Positions 1 to 7,238 of a DNA stretch of 19,201 bases are shown here, one piece after another. The translations under genes were made by a program, and so were the position numbers. The stretch is taken from assembly GCA_947629065.1 (NCBI GenBank), contig CANRCH010000013.1, positions 1 through 19,201 on the forward strand. Reading direction: 5' to 3'. The notes under the pieces are model-generated. The model did not search any database. It saw nothing but the letters and a program-made list of their open reading frames with translations, and was not told where the DNA came from. The stretch comes from an uncultured Aliarcobacter sp. (GTDB lineage Bacteria; Campylobacterota; Campylobacteria; Campylobacterales; Arcobacteraceae). How positions within the stretch are numbered: the stretch's first letter is position 1; every line of letters begins with the position of its first letter.

Positions 1-591
1 GGTGCATTGGCAAAATTTGAAGAGAATTTTAGTCAATATTTTTCAAAATTAAAGTGGATAAATTTTGGTGGAGGACATCATATTACAAGAGCTGATTATG
101 ATGTAAAGGGTTTAATAAAACTTTTAAAAGCATTTAAATCTAGGTATCCACATCTTGAAGTATATTTAGAACCAGGTGAGGCTATTGGTTGGCAAACAGG
201 TTTCTTAATGGCAACCGTACTTGATACATTTACAAATGGTATGAATTTAGCAATTTTAGATACTAGTGCAGAAGCACATATGCCTGATACTCTTGCAATG
301 CCTTATCGTGCAGCAATTAGAGGTGCAGGAGAAGCAAATGAGAAAAAATATACATATAGACTTGGTGGAAATACTTGTTTATCAGGTGATATAATAGGAG
401 ATTACTCTTTTGATGAACCATTAAAAGTAGGAGATAAAATTATTTTAGAAGATATGATTCATTATACAATGGTAAAAACAACAACATTTAACGGGATTAA
501 ATTACCTTCAATTATAATAAAAACTTATGATGGAAATTATAAAAATATTAGAGATTTTGGGTATAATGATTACCAAATTAGACTTTCGTAA
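1..591 (+). CDS. nspC: Carboxynorspermidine/carboxyspermidine decarboxylase, C-terminal part
   Basis: The reading frame is open from base 1, so the start lies outside the window; about 196 C-terminal residues remain, roughly half of the usual protein. NspC is a PLP-dependent, alanine-racemase-fold decarboxylase. It removes CO2 from carboxynorspermidine or carboxyspermidine in the cytoplasm, the last step of the alternative spermidine route used by Vibrio and Campylobacterota. Visible family motifs are WINFGGGHHITR near the fragment start, LEPGEAIGW (the PEPG/R-like phosphate-binding loop), LDTSAEAHMPDT, and GGNTCLSGD, whose Cys (codon at 376-378) matches the active-site Cys donated across the dimer. 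EDMIHYTMVKTTTFNG and the C-terminal FGYNDYQIRLS are also typical. The next gene starts 15 bp downstream behind a TTAGGAGAT ribosome site, so nspC probably heads or belongs to an operon with the two ppk2 genes. Confidence 0.93.
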   Translation, partial: GALAKFEENFSQYFSKLKWINFGGGHHITRADYDVKGLIKLLKAFKSRYPHLEVYLEPGEAIGWQTGFLMATVLDTFTNGMNLAILDTSAEAHMPDTLAMPYRAAIRGAGEANEKKYTYRLGGNTCLSGDIIGDYSFDEPLKVGDKIILEDMIHYTMVKTTTFNGIKLPSIIIKTYDGNYKNIRDFGYNDYQIRLS

Positions 592-606
592 AAATTAGGA
601 GATAAA

Positions 607-1554
607 ATGGGGCACGATAGAAGTTTAGTAAAACATGCTTTTGAAGACAAAGATGTAATAGACACAGAAGAGAATATTCAGCACGGTGTTGATAAAAAGA
701 GAAAAAGAAAAGAGTTAAAAGAAGCTGTTATAGATGGTGAGAAAAAAGTTCAAGTTTGGGTAAAAAAAGATACAGTAGAGTACCAAAAAGAGCTAACTTT
801 ACTTCAAATTGAACTTTTGAAACTACAAAACTATGTAAAAGAGAAAGGTTTAAAAATATTGATGATTTTTGAAGGAAGAGATGCAGCTGGAAAAGGTGGA
901 ACTATTCAAAGAATTACAGAACATCTGAATCCAAGAGGTGCAAAGATTGTTGCTTTAGAAAAACCAAATGAAGAAGAAAAAACACAATGGTATTTCCAAA
1001 GATATACAAAACATCTTCCAAGTGCAGGTGAAATAGTACTATTTGATAGATCTTGGTACAACAGAGCTGGAGTTGAGCCTGTTATGGGGTTTTGTACAAA
1101 AGAACAACATATGCAATTTTTAAAAGATGTTCCAGAGTTTGAAGAGATGTTAGTTAAGTCTGGAATTATTTTATTTAAATTTTATTTCTCAGTTTCAAAA
1201 AAAGAACAAGAAAAAAGATTTAAAAAAAGGGAGAATGACCCATTAAAACAGTATAAACTATCTCCAATAGATAAAGAAGCACAAAAAGTATGGGATAAAT
1301 ATACAGTTGCAAAATTTTCTATGCTTATGGCGTCGCATAATGATATTTCTCCTTGGACAATAGTAAGAAGTGATAATAAAAAGAAAGCTAGATTAAATTG
1401 TATAAAACATATTTTAAATAGCATAAATTATGCTGGTAAATTTAAAGATAATAAACTATTTGAAATTGATCCAAAGTTTATTATATCAGGTTCTCAAGAG
1501 ATACAAAATATGGAAGAAAAACACCATACTTCAAGAATAGATGGTCAATTATGA
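607..1554 (+). CDS. ppk2: Polyphosphate kinase 2 (class I type), first of a tandem pair
   Basis: PPK2 enzymes transfer phosphate between inorganic polyphosphate and nucleotides, mostly making NTP from NDP in class I members. The 315-residue protein has a charged, Lys/Arg-rich N-terminus (residues 1-55), then one PPK2 domain. Walker A is GRDAAGKGG at 90-98 (Lys96); Walker B with the catalytic Asp is VLFDRSWYNR at 144-153 (Asp147); the lid region RFKKRENDPLKQYKLSP is at 204-220; SPWTIVRSDNKKKARLN near 248-264 is also typical. The length is usual for single-domain PPK2. ATG follows TTAGGAGATAAA, a good ribosome site. The stop overlaps the next ppk2 start by 4 nt (ATGA), which implies translational coupling. 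Class I is inferred from overall sequence; substrate preference (ADP, GDP or AMP) cannot be read from it. The symbol is a family name. Confidence 0.93.
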   Translation: MGHDRSLVKHAFEDKDVIDTEENIQHGVDKKRKRKELKEAVIDGEKKVQVWVKKDTVEYQKELTLLQIELLKLQNYVKEKGLKILMIFEGRDAAGKGGTIQRITEHLNPRGAKIVALEKPNEEEKTQWYFQRYTKHLPSAGEIVLFDRSWYNRAGVEPVMGFCTKEQHMQFLKDVPEFEEMLVKSGIILFKFYFSVSKKEQEKRFKKRENDPLKQYKLSPIDKEAQKVWDKYTVAKFSMLMASHNDISPWTIVRSDNKKKARLNCIKHILNSINYAGKFKDNKLFEIDPKFIISGSQEIQNMEEKHHTSRIDGQL

Positions 1555-2693
1555 GATTAACAGATTTTGAACTAACCAAACAAAATGGCTTATATTTATC
1601 AAAAGAGGAGCATCCTACTTTTGGTAAAAAATATGTAGCTAGATTTCAGTATGATAAAAAAAGATATGTTAAAGTTTTAGGATATACAAAAAGAGATGGT
1701 TTAACTTTACAAAAAGCTATTAATTTAATTGAAGATTTTAGAGAACAAATCTCAAACACGGCACCAATACTAGAACAAACTAAAGAAACTCAAAAAAAAC
1801 AAGATGTAAAAAAAGAAAAAATTCCATCAATAGAAAATAAATTAAAAACATTAGAAGATGAAAATGTATATTTGAAATCTATTTTAAAAGATTATAAAAA
1901 ATTAGATCCAGATATTTTAGAAGAGGGAATTCAAAAAATCTACGATTTACAAGAGTTAAAACCTTATCAAATTGAGTTAATAAAACTTCAAGATTGGCTA
2001 GAAAAAGAGAATAAAAGAATTATTATTTTGTTTGAAGGAAGAGATGCTTCAGGAAAAGGTGGAGCTATTAGACGAATTACAAGATATATGAATAACAAGC
2101 ACTATAGAGTTGTAGCACTTGGAAAACCTTCAGATGTACAAAAAAACCAGTGGTTTTTACAAAGATATATAGAGCATTTCCCAACAGGAGGAGAGGCTGT
2201 ATTATTTGATAGATCTTGGTACAATAGAGCTATGGTTGAGCCTGTATTTGGATTTTGTACACAAGAAGAGTATGAAATTTTTATGGAAGATATAGTTAAT
2301 TTTGAGCAAGATTTAGTAAGACAAGGAATGATTTTAGTTAAACTATATTTCTCTGTTTCTAAAGAAGAGCAAAAAAGAAGATTTGATAGAAGAATAAATG
2401 ATCCATTAAGACACTGGAAATTCTCAGAAGTTGATATGCAAGCACAAGATTTATGGGATGAATTTTCTGAGAAAAAATATGAGATGCTTAGACGAACAAC
2501 TTCAAGATCTGCACCTTGGCATATAATTAGAAGTGATGACAAGCATCTAGCAAGACTTGAAGCTTTAAAAATTATTTTAAACTCTGTTGATTATGATGGA
2601 AGAAACTACAGCTTAAATTTTGAAGCAAATGAAAATATAAATATTTCAGTTCAAAAAGAGCTACTACAAATGAGAAAATCAAAAGATTATTAA
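1551..2693 (+). CDS. ppk2: Polyphosphate kinase 2 with N-terminal extension, second of a tandem pair
   Basis: This 380-residue protein carries a complete PPK2 domain from about residue 125: Walker A GRDASGKGG at 163-171 (Lys169), catalytic DRSWYNR at 220-226 (Asp220), lid RFDRRINDPLRHWKFSEVD near 278-295 and APWHIIRSDDKHLARLEA near 321-338. It is clearly a paralogue of the preceding gene but has about 65 more residues. The extra N-terminus has two parts. Residues 10-66 (GLYLSKEE, then KKYVARFQYDKKRYVKVLGY, then LTLQKAINLIEDFREQI) look like the three-strand-plus-helix arm-binding domain of tyrosine integrases. Residues 80-125 are charged and probably coiled coil (IENKLKTLEDENVYLKSILK). The integrase resemblance is my inference from the pattern; the kinase assignment is firm. 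Expression is coupled to the first ppk2 by the ATGA overlap, and a terminator overlaps the stop codon. Confidence 0.92.
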   Translation: MRLTDFELTKQNGLYLSKEEHPTFGKKYVARFQYDKKRYVKVLGYTKRDGLTLQKAINLIEDFREQISNTAPILEQTKETQKKQDVKKEKIPSIENKLKTLEDENVYLKSILKDYKKLDPDILEEGIQKIYDLQELKPYQIELIKLQDWLEKENKRIIILFEGRDASGKGGAIRRITRYMNNKHYRVVALGKPSDVQKNQWFLQRYIEHFPTGGEAVLFDRSWYNRAMVEPVFGFCTQEEYEIFMEDIVNFEQDLVRQGMILVKLYFSVSKEEQKRRFDRRINDPLRHWKFSEVDMQAQDLWDEFSEKKYEMLRRTTSRSAPWHIIRSDDKHLARLEALKIILNSVDYDGRNYSLNFEANENINISVQKELLQMRKSKDY

Positions 2694-2705
2694 TCTTTTG
2701 ATTTT
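2675..2705 (+). terminator. Rho-independent terminator after the nspC-ppk2-ppk2 operon
   Basis: A 13-bp perfect stem (AAAATCAAAAGAT at 2675-2687 with ATCTTTTGATTTT at 2693-2705) encloses a 5-nt loop and ends in a T run. The ppk2 stop codon (2691-2693) lies in the loop. It separates this operon from tig. Confidence 0.75.
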
Positions 2706-2744
2706 CATCTTACAAACAACTAAAGAAAACCCTTAGTATTTTTT

Positions 2745-2753
2745 AGATAAAAT
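2745..2753 (+). promoter_or_regulatory. Candidate sigma-70 promoter (-10) for tig-clpP-def
   Basis: AGATAAAAT preceded by a T-run (TTTTTT) resembles the epsilonproteobacterial vegetative promoter, which has a -10 box with upstream T-richness and no firm -35. It would give a leader of roughly 25-30 nt before the tig ATG. Found by eye only. Confidence 0.4.
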
Positions 2754-2786
2754 ATTTTCTAAAATTAAAATTTGGAGTAAATTTAC

Positions 2787-4085
2787 ATGGAATTTAAGGC
2801 AAATAAAGTTGATGCAGCAAATATTGAAATTAGTGCAACATTAACAAAAGAGCAAATAGAAAAAAATTTAGATACAGTTGCGAAACAAGCAGCTAAAACA
2901 ATGAATGTTCAAGGTTTTAGAAAAGGAAAAGTTCCTGTTGCAGTTGTAAAACAAAGATTTGGTAGTAAACTATTAGAAGATGCTAGAGGTGAGGCAATTA
3001 GAAAAGTTATTGATGACTCTTTAAAATCTTTAGATGTTAAATTTGAAGATTTAATTGGTGAGCCAAGTGTTACAAAATTTGATGTTAAAGAAGATGGAAA
3101 TATTGATACAGAAATCTCAATTGCAATCAAACCAACAATTGATTTAGGTGATTATAAATCTTTAGTTCCTGAAGTAAAAGCTATTGAAGTTGCTATTGAA
3201 AAAATTGATGAAAGATTAACTGAAATAGCTAAAGAATCAGCACCTTTACAAAAAATTGCAAGAAAAAGAGCTGTAAAAGATGGTGATTTTGCAGTAATTG
3301 ATTTTGAAGGTTTTGTTGATGGTGTAGCATTTGAAGGTGGAAAAGCTGAAAAATATCCACTACAAATTGGTTCAGGTTCATTTATTCCAGGTTTTGAAGA
3401 GCAAGTTGTTGGAATGAAATATGAAGAAGAAAAAGATATTACAGTTAAATTCCCTGAAGAGTACCAAGCAAAAGATTTAGCAGGAAAAGATGCTCTGTTT
3501 AAAGTAACTCTACACGAAATTCAAGAAAAAGCAGCACCTGAATTAAATGATGAGTTTGCACAAAAATTGTTACCAAATGAAAAAGATGTAACTTTAGATA
3601 CTTTAAGAGATAGATTAAAAGAGCAAATGTCAGGTCAAGAAAAAGCTACATATTATAGAGATGAAGTAAAACCTGCATTCTTAGAAACTTTAGTAGAAAA
3701 AATCAACTTTGCTTTACCAAAAACTGTTGTTGAGCAAGAGATTAATTTTGCACTAAACAATAGAATTAGAGCAATGAAAGAAGAAGAGTTAAATGAATTA
3801 AAAGATAACGCTTCTAAAGTTGAAGAGATTAGAAATGAGTTAAGAGTAGATGCTGAAAATTCTGTAAAAGCAACATTTATAATCGATGCTTTAGCAAAAG
3901 CTGAAAATGTAGAAGTAAGTGATCAAGAAGTTACTCAAGTTTTATACTTTGAAGCATTACAAATGGGACAAAATCCTCAAGATGTATTAAAACAATATCA
4001 AGAAGCAGGATATTTACCAGCAATTAAAATGTCTATGATTGAAGAGAAAGTTACTTCAAAACTATTTGACGAAAAAGCAAAATAA
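2787..4085 (+). CDS. tig: Trigger factor, ribosome-associated chaperone and peptidyl-prolyl isomerase
   Basis: Trigger factor binds ribosomal protein L23 at the exit tunnel and shields nascent chains in the cytoplasm. At 432 residues it has the usual length and all three domains: an N-terminal ribosome-binding domain with the signature GFRKGKVP at 43-50; an FKBP-type PPIase domain at about 165-245 (GDFAVIDFEGFVDG, then IGSGSFIPGFEEQVVGM); and a helical SurA-like C-terminal region from about 250 to the end. The ATG follows TTTGGAGTAAATTTAC, giving a GGAG ribosome site at normal spacing. It is the first gene of a tight tig-clpP-def cluster (14-bp and 13-bp gaps), which groups folding, proteolysis and N-terminal deformylation of new proteins. 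The tig-clpP order is common in bacteria. Confidence 0.97.
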   Translation: MEFKANKVDAANIEISATLTKEQIEKNLDTVAKQAAKTMNVQGFRKGKVPVAVVKQRFGSKLLEDARGEAIRKVIDDSLKSLDVKFEDLIGEPSVTKFDVKEDGNIDTEISIAIKPTIDLGDYKSLVPEVKAIEVAIEKIDERLTEIAKESAPLQKIARKRAVKDGDFAVIDFEGFVDGVAFEGGKAEKYPLQIGSGSFIPGFEEQVVGMKYEEEKDITVKFPEEYQAKDLAGKDALFKVTLHEIQEKAAPELNDEFAQKLLPNEKDVTLDTLRDRLKEQMSGQEKATYYRDEVKPAFLETLVEKINFALPKTVVEQEINFALNNRIRAMKEEELNELKDNASKVEEIRNELRVDAENSVKATFIIDALAKAENVEVSDQEVTQVLYFEALQMGQNPQDVLKQYQEAGYLPAIKMSMIEEKVTSKLFDEKAK

Positions 4086-4099
4086 TTTTAGGATAAAAA

Positions 4100-4684
4100 A
4101 TGAGTTATATACCATACGTAGTAGAGAAAACTGGTCGAGGAGAGAGAAGTTATGATATTTATTCAAGACTTCTAAAAGATAGAATTATTATGCTAAGTGG
4201 TGAGATAAATGATGCTGTTGCTTCAACTGTTGTTGCACAGCTACTTTTCCTTGAAGCTGAAGATCCTGATAAAGATATCTATTTATATATAAACTCTCCA
4301 GGTGGAGTTGTAACTAGTGGTATGTCTATTTTTGATACTATGAACTATATTAAACCTGATGTTTGTACTATTTGTATTGGACAAGCTGCTTCTATGGGTG
4401 CATTTTTATTAAGTTCAGGAGCAAAAGGTAAGAGATACTCTCTTCCAAACTCTAGAATTATGATTCACCAACCTTTAGGAGGAGCTAGAGGACAAGCTAC
4501 TGATATTCAAATTCAAGCTAAAGAGATTCAAAGATTAAAAGATACTTTAAACTCTATTTTAGCAGAGCAAACAGGGCAAGATTTTGCAACAATTGAAAAA
4601 GATACAGATAGAGATAATTTTATGAGTGCAGATGAAGCCGCTAAATATGGTCTTATTGATGAAGTGATTGCAAAACACAAATAA
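4100..4684 (+). CDS. clpP: ATP-dependent Clp protease proteolytic subunit
   Basis: ClpP is the serine peptidase that forms a two-ring tetradecamer and degrades substrates fed by ClpX or ClpA in the cytoplasm. The 194-residue protein has the full catalytic triad: Ser98 in [11 protein letters not shown], His123 in IMIHQPLGG and Asp172 in [23 protein letters not shown] (63-74) is the conserved oxyanion/strand region, and [11 protein letters not shown] closes the fold as usual. The first 15 or so residues would be the short propeptide/axial loop region. It lies 14 bp after tig with a TTTTAGGATAAAAA ribosome site, and 13 bp before def. No clpX or clpA is adjacent in this window. Confidence 0.97.
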   Translation: MSYIPYVVEKTGRGERSYDIYSRLLKDRIIMLSGEINDAVASTVVAQLLFLEAEDPDKDIYLYINSPGGVVTSGMSIFDTMNYIKPDVCTICIGQAASMGAFLLSSGAKGKRYSLPNSRIMIHQPLGGARGQATDIQIQAKEIQRLKDTLNSILAEQTGQDFATIEKDTDRDNFMSADEAAKYGLIDEVIAKHK

Positions 4685-4697
4685 TAAAGAATAAAAA

Positions 4698-5213
4698 ATG
4701 ATTAGAGAGATTATTACATACCCAAATAAACTACTTAGAACTAAATCAAGTGATGTAGAGAAGTTTGATAGTGAACTTCATACTTTACTTGATGATATGT
4801 ATGAAACTATGATTGAAGCAAGAGGAGTTGGACTTGCAGCAATTCAAGTTGCAGTTCCTTTAAATATACTTTTAATAAATCTTCCAAATGAAGAAGATAT
4901 TCAAGCAAAAGAGGATTTAATAGAGGCTATTAATCCAATAATTACTCATAAAGATGGTGAACAGGTTTACCAAGAGGGTTGTTTGAGTGTTCCTGGATAT
5001 TTTGAAGATATTAAAAGAGCAAATCATATTAGAGTTGAATACCTAAATAGATTTGGTGAAAAACAAGTTATGGAGTGTGAAGGTTTTTTATCTGTTGCTT
5101 GGCAACATGAGATGGAACATCTCGAAGGTCATGTATTTATTGAAAATCTATCTTTCACAAAAAGACAAAAATTTGAAAAAGAGTGGAAGAGAAAGCTAAA
5201 AGAGAAAAAATAG
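4698..5213 (+). CDS. def: Peptide deformylase
   Basis: Deformylase removes the formyl group from the N-terminal Met of nascent proteins using a bound metal, normally Fe2+. At 171 residues it is a standard bacterial enzyme. Motif 1 is GVGLAAIQV at 43-51, motif 2 is EGCLS at 93-97 (metal ligand Cys95) and motif 3 is QHEMEH at 136-141 (ligands His137 and His141, catalytic Glu138). Motif 3 is usually written QHExDH; here the fifth position is Glu140 instead of Asp, a conservative change outside the ligand set. The C-terminal tail is basic (KRQKFEKEWKRKLKEKK). It follows clpP by 13 bp and is the last gene of the tig-clpP-def group; its stop lies within the loop of a hairpin shared with the convergent gene. 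Confidence 0.96.
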   Translation: MIREIITYPNKLLRTKSSDVEKFDSELHTLLDDMYETMIEARGVGLAAIQVAVPLNILLINLPNEEDIQAKEDLIEAINPIITHKDGEQVYQEGCLSVPGYFEDIKRANHIRVEYLNRFGEKQVMECEGFLSVAWQHEMEHLEGHVFIENLSFTKRQKFEKEWKRKLKEKK

Positions 5214-5224
5214 TTCTCTTTTAG
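5196..5224. terminator. Shared hairpin terminator between convergent def and zinc-ribbon gene
   Basis: An 11-bp perfect stem (CTAAAAGAGAA at 5196-5206, TTCTCTTTTAG at 5214-5224) encloses a 7-nt loop. It spans the def stop codon and includes the stop codon of the minus-strand gene. It can fold from either strand; the T-richness after the stem is modest on both sides. Confidence 0.55.
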
Positions 5225-5595
5225 ACTCCTTTATATAAAATATTTATAACTAAAACTAGTAAAAATAGGTTTAAAAACAGCCAAACCAACCAAAAAAACA
5301 TCTTTTCAAACTTACTTACAAATATATCTTTAAAAAATATTGGACATGATTTTATTGCTAAATAAAAATACAAAGCTATTGCAAATAAAAATAGATATTT
5401 GTTTTGTTGAGAAAAAAGTATAGTAATAAAAGAGAAAAATGGAGCAAACACACTTAAAGCAAAAAATCTTCCATATTTTCTTCTTCTTGTTGTTCCATTA
5501 AAATAACCAACAGTAAATCCACAGTTTGGGCAAATTGTTCCCATTCTTGAGTATATTTCTGTTTTACAATCTGGACAATTCATAAGTTCTTGCAT
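5221..5595 (-). CDS. Zinc-ribbon membrane protein of unknown function
   Basis: I do not recognise a named family. The 124-residue protein starts with a small zinc ribbon: Cys7 and Cys10 (NCPDC), then Cys22 and Cys25 (CPNCGF). A basic stretch (TTRRRKYGR, about 35-43) and three probable membrane helices follow, near residues 43-62, 66-83 and 99-121. The arrangement suggests a cytoplasmic metal-binding head and a small membrane anchor of the zinc-ribbon-plus-TM kind often seen in bacteria. ATG at 5595 is preferred over an in-frame ATG five codons later because TAGGAA lies upstream, although spacing is slightly long. A good promoter candidate sits about 30 bp upstream. It is convergent with def and divergent from comM, so it is a single-gene unit. 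Confidence 0.75.
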   Translation of the reverse strand: MQELMNCPDCKTEIYSRMGTICPNCGFTVGYFNGTTRRRKYGRFFALSVFAPFFSFITILFSQQNKYLFLFAIALYFYLAIKSCPIFFKDIFVSKFEKMFFWLVWLFLNLFLLVLVINILYKGV

Positions 5596-5626
5596 ATATA
5601 AAAATTCCTAAAATAATATTTTAATA

Positions 5627-5632
5627 ATTATA
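5627..5632 (-). promoter_or_regulatory. Candidate -10 box for the zinc-ribbon protein gene
   Basis: Read on the minus strand, TTTTGATATAAT gives a consensus TATAAT with an upstream T-run. Transcription would begin about 25 nt before the ATG at 5595. Confidence 0.5.
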
Positions 5633-5669
5633 TCAAAACTTACTAAACAAACTATTATAAGCAATATAT

Positions 5670-5675
5670 TATAAT
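5670..5675 (+). promoter_or_regulatory. Candidate -10 box for comM
   Basis: TATAAT in a run of AT repeats, about 20 nt before the expected start of a short leader for the ATG at 5702. The surroundings are so AT-rich that the exact hexamer is uncertain. Confidence 0.35.
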
Positions 5676-5701
5676 ATAATAAATTATTTAAAAGAGTTTA
5701 T

Positions 5702-7213
5702 ATGAAAATAATAAAATCTGCAAGTCTTGATAGTATTGAAGCTACTTTAATAGATGTTGAAGCCACATTTACAAGAGGGATGCCAAGTTTTACAATAGTT
5801 GGAATGGTTAGTACAAATATCACTGAAAGTAAGGATAGAATAAAATCAGCACTTCTTACAAATGATTTTAAATTTCCACCACTAAAAATCACTATAAATC
5901 TATCTCCTAGTGAATTATCAAAAAAAGGAACGCACTTTGATTTAGCAATTGCTTTGCAAGTTGCACTATTTGAAAATAAAAAGATAAAGTTTGATGATTT
6001 CTTCTTTTTTGGTGAGTTAGCTTTAAATGGAGAGATAAAAGATACAAGTTTGATTTTTCCAATTGTATTATCGCTTGTAAAACAAAATGAGTTAAAGCAA
6101 GTTGTTGTTTGCAAACAAAGTGCAAAGAAGCTTTGTAATATTCCAAATATTGATATATTTGTAGTAAATAGTTTAAATGAAGCTATAGAGTTTTTACAAG
6201 CTGAAAATAAAGATGAATTTCTATATAAAAAAGAGCAAGAAGAGTATGAATTTATAGAGATTAATGATGAAAAATACTATTTTACAAAAGATTATAAAGA
6301 TGATTTCAAAGATGTTTTAGGACAAGATATGGCTAAATTTGCAGCACTTATTAGTGCTGCTGGAAATCATAATTTATTAATGGAAGGAAGTCCTGGGTGT
6401 GGAAAATCTATGATTGCAAAAAGATTACAATATATTTTAACACCCATGAGCCTTGAAGAAATTTTAGAAAAAGCAAAACTTCAAGCACTTGATTTTAAAG
6501 ATGTAGATTTTTCACCAATTCGTGCTTTTCGAAGTCCTCATCACTCAAGTACAAAATCATCAATTTTTGGTGGAGGAAGTTCAAATGCAAAAATGGGAGA
6601 AGTAGCACTTAGCAATAATGGAATACTATTTTTTGATGAACTTCCACATTTTCCAAGTGCTATTTTAGAGGCTTTAAGAGAACCACTTGAAGATAATAAA
6701 ATATTAATCTCAAGAGTAAATAGTAAGGTTTTATATAGCACAAAATTTATCTTTGTAGCTGCACTTAATCCTTGTCCTTGTGGAAATCTGCTATCAAGTG
6801 TAAAAGAGTGCAGATGCAATGAATTAGAGATTAAAAGATATAAAAATAGACTTAGTGAGCCATTTTTAGATAGGATTGATTTATATTTAGTTATGAATGA
6901 TAGTTTTAAAGATAATAAAAATATTGTAAGTTCAGCTGAACTTCACAAAAGTGTAATTGATGCATTTATAAGGCAAAAAAACAGAGGGCAAAATGAGTTA
7001 AATGGAAAACTAAGTGATGAAGAGATTAAAAAATATTGTATTTTAGATAGTGAGTGTGAAGATATTTTAGAAAAGGCAAGAGTGAACTATTCACTATCTT
7101 TTAGAAGTATAAATAAGATTTTAAAAGTTGCTAGAACAATAGCAGATATAAATAAAAATGCTTTAATAACAAAGCAAGATTTACTAAAAAGTCTTAATTT
7201 TAGAAAGAGGTAA
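5702..7213 (+). CDS. comM: ComM/YifB family AAA+ ATPase (Mg-chelatase-like), natural-transformation branch-migration helicase
   Basis: ComM in Vibrio and Haemophilus is a hexameric helicase that extends recombination joints during natural transformation; that role is known for relatives and inferred here. The 503-residue protein has the expected three parts. An N-terminal ChlI-like domain covers about 1-165 (starting with the typical MKIIKSASLDSIEATLIDVE, and FTIVGM-type and INLSPSELSKKGTHFDLAIA motifs). The central AAA+ Mg-chelatase domain has Walker A GSPGCGKS at 229-236 (Lys235), Walker B ILFFDEL at 308-314 and the Cys cluster NPCPCG...CRC at 356-372. The C-terminal domain ends with SFRSINKILKVARTIADI. 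No dprA or recA lies in the window. The start ATG has an AAAGAG ribosome site. Confidence 0.93.
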   Translation: MKIIKSASLDSIEATLIDVEATFTRGMPSFTIVGMVSTNITESKDRIKSALLTNDFKFPPLKITINLSPSELSKKGTHFDLAIALQVALFENKKIKFDDFFFFGELALNGEIKDTSLIFPIVLSLVKQNELKQVVVCKQSAKKLCNIPNIDIFVVNSLNEAIEFLQAENKDEFLYKKEQEEYEFIEINDEKYYFTKDYKDDFKDVLGQDMAKFAALISAAGNHNLLMEGSPGCGKSMIAKRLQYILTPMSLEEILEKAKLQALDFKDVDFSPIRAFRSPHHSSTKSSIFGGGSSNAKMGEVALSNNGILFFDELPHFPSAILEALREPLEDNKILISRVNSKVLYSTKFIFVAALNPCPCGNLLSSVKECRCNELEIKRYKNRLSEPFLDRIDLYLVMNDSFKDNKNIVSSAELHKSVIDAFIRQKNRGQNELNGKLSDEEIKKYCILDSECEDILEKARVNYSLSFRSINKILKVARTIADINKNALITKQDLLKSLNFRKR

Positions 7214-7238
7214 GTACTTTTTAATACTTACTCTTTTT
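7204..7238. terminator. Hairpin terminator between convergent comM and AI-2E-family gene
   Basis: GTAAGTA (7210-7216) pairs with TACTTAC (7225-7231); after a one-base bulge the stem extends by AAAGA/TCTTT, and five T residues end at 7238. It includes the comM stop codon and ends inside the last codons of the convergent gene. Confidence 0.6.

Noticed and set aside
2102..2542. 146-codon minus-strand ORF inside the second ppk2
   Set aside because: Fully antisense to a conserved kinase domain; a similar antisense ORF occurs in the first ppk2 because the parent sequences are homologous.
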